Origin: Planctomycetota bacterium
GTDB lineage: Bacteria; Planctomycetota; B143-G9
Assembly: GCA_003644275.1 (NCBI GenBank)
Contig: QNBY01000031.1
Span: 1 to 9,157, forward strand
Length of the DNA stretch: 9,157 nucleotides
Reading direction: 5' to 3'
Made by a program: the position numbers and the translations under genes. Of the stretch, positions 5,702 to 9,157 are shown piece by piece. The notes beneath the pieces were generated by a model. That model was not told the origin of the DNA. It ran no database searches and was given only the letters and a program-made list of their open reading frames with translations. Each line of letters opens with the position of its first letter. Position 1 is the stretch's first letter.

Positions 5702-8700
5702 ATGCGTCTCTCCTCTCTCGTCCCGCCCGTCTTCCTGCTCGCCGCCGCCCTCGTAACGGTGCTGTCCTCCCTTCCCGCCGAGGAAGTGGAGACGTTCGGC
5801 CCCGAGCTCGTCGCGGAGGGAGCCTTCCTCGGCGGCGACGGCGGCGACCCCGAGCGCCCGGCGGGATGGGACTTCGAGATCTCCGGCGACGCCCGCGTCC
5901 TCTGGGCGGAGAAGGGCTTCCGCGACAAGGGTTCCGCCCACCTCGCCTGCGCCGACTACGAGGCCCGTTGCTCCATCCTCCAGAAGAGATGGCTCACCTC
6001 TCCCGAGCCCTGCTACCTCCTCGAATACGCCTGCCGGGGAACCGGCGGCCCCCTCCGCGTCAGGCTCGCGCTGCTGGCGGACGACGGCCTCGTGCTCTGC
6101 CGCTCCTCCTTCGACGTGCGGCCCTCCGGCTGGTGGCGCACGGGCAGGCTCTACCTCGAGCCCTTCCCCCGCGAAATCGAGGGCGAGCTCGAGGTCTCCT
6201 TCGAGCTCCTCTCCAAGGGCGAAGCGTGGATAGACGCCGTCTCGCTCCGCAGCTACGACGGCCCCTGGACCCGCAGGAAGCGTCGGCACGACGGCCGCCT
6301 GCCCGTCCGTCCCCAATCCGGCGCGGCGCTCTCCGCTCCTGTCCTGTTCTCCTGGCCCGCCGTGCCCTTCGCCGAGAAATACGTCCTCCGCCTCGCCGAC
6401 GGCCGGGGTTTCCCGGTCGGACGATACGCCTCCGTCGAGTCCCCCGCCGCCTTCGCGCTCGCCTCCCCCCGGAAGGGAACCTGCACCTGGACGGTTTCCG
6501 CCGTCGCTCCCGGCGGGAAGGAATACACGCTCGTCGAACCGCTCACCTTCGAGGTGACCGGCGGGGGGAAGTCCGCCCTCTCTCCCCCCTTCCGCTTTTC
6601 CATCCCCGGCTCGCGCGCCGACTGCGCCGCCTGGCGGGCGCTTCGGTCCACGGAGCTCGCGGCCGGCCGCCTCGCCGCCCTTCCCGTTCCCTCTCTCGCC
6701 CCTCCCGAGCTCCCCCAGGGCGGCCTGAAGCGGGAACGGGCGCTGGCGGCCCTCGCTTCCCGCTGGGCCTCCGCGTCCGCCCGCCTGCTCTCGCTCTGCT
6801 CCGCCTCCGCCGCCGGTGTGCGGTCCGCCGCCGCTCCCGCGCGCTCCCTCCTTTCCGCCATGGCTTCCGCCGCTCCCGCCGCCGCCCCGCTCCTCACCGC
6901 GGGCGCGAGGGCTTCCGCCGCGCTCGCCGCCGCAGCCGCGCGCCCCCTCGATTCCTCCCGCGCGGCCTCGCTCTGCAAGGCCGTGCTCCCGCCCGTGAGG
7001 GAAATCCTCGTCCGCGCCTCCGCCGACGCCCTCGACTACGACGCCTTCCGCCTCCTCTGCGCCGCTCTGTGCGCCCGCGCGGCGGGCCTCTCCGACGGGG
7101 ACCTCTCCGCGCTCGCCGCCGGAGCCTCCGCGCTCTTTCCCGAATGGTTCCCCGGCGGCGCTTCCTCGCCCCTTCCCTCCGCCCTCCTCGCCGACGACTT
7201 CCCGCTCCTCTATTCCGCGGCCCGCCTCCTCGCCGATATGCTTCCCGCCCTCTCCCCCGATCTCGCCGACAGGGTGGTCTCCGCGGCGGCTTCGGCCCTC
7301 GTGAGGGACTTCCCCGCCTCCGGCGGCTCCTCCTTCGGCGACTCCTCGCCGTCTTCCCGCCGCCGCGCCGCCGCTCTGCTCGCCTTCCTCGCCGGCAAGG
7401 AAGCCGCCGCGATCCCCCCCTGGGCGTGGACGGGAACCGCGCCGGAGGACATGGCGGGCCTGTTCCCCCTCACGCCGGAGGCTCCCGCCCCGGTCGCTCC
7501 GCTTTCCTCCCCCTTCTCCCCGGACATCCCCGCCGGCTTCGTGTCGGCGGGTTCCCCCCTGCTCGGCGTCTCCTGCTCCTTCCGCGCCTCCCCCTGGGGG
7601 ACCGCTCCGCCCTTCGGTCCGGCCCAGGGACACTTCTCCGTCTTCTGGAAAGGCGCTCCCCTCGCCGGGTTCCTCCCCCCGTCCACCGACGGCTTCCCCG
7701 CCTCCGGCCCGGACTGGCGTTCCTTCGCCTTCCGCCAGTACCTCGGCCCCCCCGGCGCTTCCTCGGCCCCCCTCTCGCACTCGGCCGACGCGGAGATACT
7801 CTCCGCCGCGGGCGTGTCCCGTTCCTTCCTCGTCGAGGCCGACCTCGCCCCCTGCTTCGTGGACTTCTTCCGCTCCGCCCGCCGCACCCTGGCCTTCGTG
7901 GCTCCCCCGGACGGGCCGCCCCTCGTCGCCTGCCGCGATGCCTTTTCCACCTGGTTCGGCTCGCCCGTGGAGATCTCCTTCCGCCTCGCCGGGCTTCCCG
8001 AGAAGGTGGACGCCCCTTCGCAGAGGGCTGTCGCCCGCGCCCCCCAGGGGCGGGTGGGGCTGCTCGTCGCCCGCCCGGAGGGCTGCGGCCTCGTGAGGGG
8101 GAAGGGCGACTTCAAGCCGCTCGGACGCTCCGCCGTCCCCTCCTTCTCGGTGGTGGTCAGACCCCCGAAGGGAGCCCGCGACGCCGTCACGGTCGTCTTC
8201 CCCGTGGGAGAAGACGAGGCGGCCCTCCGCCCACTTCCCGGGAGCGATTCCCTCGGAGCCCTGCTCCCGGGCGGCGGGTTGTGCGCCTTCCGGCCCGTCG
8301 AGGGCGGGGCGTGGGCGGCCGCGGGAATGGTTACGGACGCCGCCTTCGCCGCCCTCCTCCCCCAGCCGGAGGACGCCTTCTTCCTGTTCGCCGCGAACGC
8401 TTCCTCCCTCGACTGGAAGGGCGTCAACCTCCTATCCGCCGACAAGCCCGGCGACTTCGAGCTCCTCTTCGAGAACACCCGCAACGGCCCCCGCCTCCTC
8501 CATGCCGCGGCGCGCGCCCCGCTCGGGACCGTGGTCTCCTTCGCGGGCGGCGGCAAGATGGTCTGCAAGGAACGCGGCGTCCTCTCCCTCCTCGCCCCTC
8601 CCCGGACGCCTCCCCGTCCCAAGGCCGAACTCTTCAAGGGCGACAAGGCGTTCCAGCCCCTCGTCCGCTCCCTCCCCCCCGCCCGCAATATGGTGTGTTT

Positions 8701-9157
8701 CCCCTTCTTCCTCTCCGGTTCCTACCGCCTCTCCCTCTCGCTCACCGGCGGGAAGGGCGGCGCCGTCCGCTTCCGCATGGGAGATTCTCCCTTCCGCGGG
8801 CTTTCCTTCTCCGCCGCCAGACGCGCCGAGACGAACCTGCGCGGGGAATGGTTCGGACCCGTCTCCCTCGTCGCCCTCCTCCCCGCCCGCGCCAGGATCG
8901 CCGGCCTCGTCCTGACCCGCGACTTCCTCCCCCAGGGCGGTTTCGAGCGCTGGAAGGCGAACCGGCCGGAGGGTTTCACCGTAGAACCCGCCTCCCTGCG
9001 GACGGCGCCGGACGAGAAGCGCGTGTTCGAGGGCTCGCGCTCGCTGCGCGGCGTACTGTCCGACAAGGGAAAGGCGAGCATATCCGCCCGTATCCCCTTC
9101 AGCGGCCGGCGCATCTCCGCCGCCCTTCGCGCCTTCCTTGAGACGGAGGGCGAGAAC
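5702..9157 (+). CDS. Large secreted multidomain protein: CBM-like domains plus degenerate heparinase II/III-like domain, C-terminus cut by window edge
   Basis: ATG 5702 opens a stop-free frame of 1152 codons to the window edge. Residues 1-26 form a signal peptide (cleavage near L-P-A/E). Residues 34-183 resemble a CBM4/9-type sandwich: opening E-L-V-A-E-G-A-F, PAGW, and a closing A-W-I-D-A-V-S-L. Residues 211-285 are Fn3-like (LFSWPAVPFAEKYVLRLADG, C-T-W-T-V-S-A-V), as found ahead of DUF4962/heparinase II-like catalytic regions. Residues 305-570 are Ala/Leu-rich and helical, where the family has its alpha/alpha toroid. Residues 620-750 match the family beta domain: F-R-A-S-P-W-G (627-633), Q642, F645, G-A-P-L (651-654), and RRTLAFVAP...LVACRDAF (727-748). 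The His, Asp and Asn expected between G633 and F645 are missing, so lyase activity is doubtful. Residues 1000-1075 look like another beta-sandwich. GGFERWKANRPEGF (1079-1092) opens a second CBM-like domain. Likely extracellular; a glycan-binding role is inference. The CDS call is firmer than the domain calls. Confidence 0.82.
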   Translation, partial: MRLSSLVPPVFLLAAALVTVLSSLPAEEVETFGPELVAEGAFLGGDGGDPERPAGWDFEISGDARVLWAEKGFRDKGSAHLACADYEARCSILQKRWLTSPEPCYLLEYACRGTGGPLRVRLALLADDGLVLCRSSFDVRPSGWWRTGRLYLEPFPREIEGELEVSFELLSKGEAWIDAVSLRSYDGPWTRRKRRHDGRLPVRPQSGAALSAPVLFSWPAVPFAEKYVLRLADGRGFPVGRYASVESPAAFALASPRKGTCTWTVSAVAPGGKEYTLVEPLTFEVTGGGKSALSPPFRFSIPGSRADCAAWRALRSTELAAGRLAALPVPSLAPPELPQGGLKRERALAALASRWASASARLLSLCSASAAGVRSAAAPARSLLSAMASAAPAAAPLLTAGARASAALAAAAARPLDSSRAASLCKAVLPPVREILVRASADALDYDAFRLLCAALCARAAGLSDGDLSALAAGASALFPEWFPGGASSPLPSALLADDFPLLYSAARLLADMLPALSPDLADRVVSAAASALVRDFPASGGSSFGDSSPSSRRRAAALLAFLAGKEAAAIPPWAWTGTAPEDMAGLFPLTPEAPAPVAPLSSPFSPDIPAGFVSAGSPLLGVSCSFRASPWGTAPPFGPAQGHFSVFWKGAPLAGFLPPSTDGFPASGPDWRSFAFRQYLGPPGASSAPLSHSADAEILSAAGVSRSFLVEADLAPCFVDFFRSARRTLAFVAPPDGPPLVACRDAFSTWFGSPVEISFRLAGLPEKVDAPSQRAVARAPQGRVGLLVARPEGCGLVRGKGDFKPLGRSAVPSFSVVVRPPKGARDAVTVVFPVGEDEAALRPLPGSDSLGALLPGGGLCAFRPVEGGAWAAAGMVTDAAFAALLPQPEDAFFLFAANASSLDWKGVNLLSADKPGDFELLFENTRNGPRLLHAAARAPLGTVVSFAGGGKMVCKERGVLSLLAPPRTPPRPKAELFKGDKAFQPLVRSLPPARNMVCFPFFLSGSYRLSLSLTGGKGGAVRFRMGDSPFRGLSFSAARRAETNLRGEWFGPVSLVALLPARARIAGLVLTRDFLPQGGFERWKANRPEGFTVEPASLRTAPDEKRVFEGSRSLRGVLSDKGKASISARIPFSGRRISAALRAFLETEGEN
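6767..6957 (+). repeat. Alanine/serine-rich low-complexity segment inside the 5702 gene
   Basis: Codons about 356-419 use almost only Ala, Ser, Leu, Arg and Pro (for example ARASAALAAAAARP at 402-415). The DNA is a string of GCC/TCC/GCG codons. It is predicted helical but low in complexity. It may be a degenerate part of the helical toroid, or a flexible spacer. Confidence 0.6.

Noticed and set aside
5494..5928. N-terminal extension of lipoprotein B to 5928
   Set aside because: It would run through the divergent promoters and into the neighbouring gene; the signal peptide and strong Shine-Dalgarno fix the start at 5493.
5672..7780. 702-codon open frame on the minus strand
   Set aside because: It is antisense to the 5702 gene, its product is a Gly/Glu/Arg/Ala string without domains, and stop-free antisense frames are expected at this GC content and codon use.
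7210..8688. 492-codon minus-strand frame
   Set aside because: Antisense to the 5702 gene, low complexity, with no start context or domain.
5695..9141. 1148-codon plus-strand frame starting at GTG 5695
   Set aside because: Shadow of the gene at 5702 in another frame. The product is Arg/Pro-rich without domains, and the Shine-Dalgarno, signal peptide and domains all fit the 5702 frame.
1..9157. A defence, toxin-antitoxin, mobile or biosynthetic system
   Set aside because: No nuclease-effector pair, transposase, integrase, direct-repeat array or pathway enzymes are visible. The only nuclease-type gene is the WalJ-like protein, which is usually a housekeeping gene.

Overview
The window is a GC-rich stretch of bacterial chromosome. 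It holds five protein-coding genes and no RNA genes, CRISPR arrays or mobile elements that I can see. Four of the five genes encode exported proteins: two lipoproteins and two proteins with Sec-type signal peptides. The lipoprotein signals and the sugar-binding and heparinase-like surface architecture suggest a diderm (Gram-negative) bacterium, perhaps from an uncultivated lineage. I cannot name a phylum. Isoleucine is often written ATA despite the high GC (7 of 11 Ile codons in the MBL gene), which may help placement.

Left part (1-1560, minus strand): a WalJ/YycJ-like MBL-fold hydrolase gene (1468-659) is followed 30 bp later by a secreted protein gene (628 to beyond position 1) carrying a conserved domain of unknown function. 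They look like a two-gene operon. A strong rho-independent terminator at 1515-1555 separates them from the next gene upstream.

Middle part (1575-5493, minus strand): two tandem paralogous lipoproteins of 637 and 617 residues. Each is a separate unit with its own promoter, strong Shine-Dalgarno and terminator. Both have Cys24, six glycines and a Ser/Thr-Pro stalk in the same order. The body contains three diverged beta-rich repeats opening with a G-x-W motif, and a conserved C-terminal module. I do not recognise this as a named family. It is the best candidate here for something undescribed.

Right part (5494-9157): a 208-bp divergent intergenic region carries one promoter for each direction. 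The plus-strand gene starting at 5702 stays open to the window edge (at least 1152 residues). It encodes a signal peptide, a CBM4/9-like sandwich, an Fn3-like domain, an alanine-rich helical region, a heparinase II/III-like beta domain that appears to have lost its catalytic/metal motif, and a second CBM-like domain.

The gene set looks like cell-surface and extracellular biology, probably glycan binding or surface display. It does not look like a defence, mobile or biosynthetic system. Links between the genes beyond adjacency are inference.
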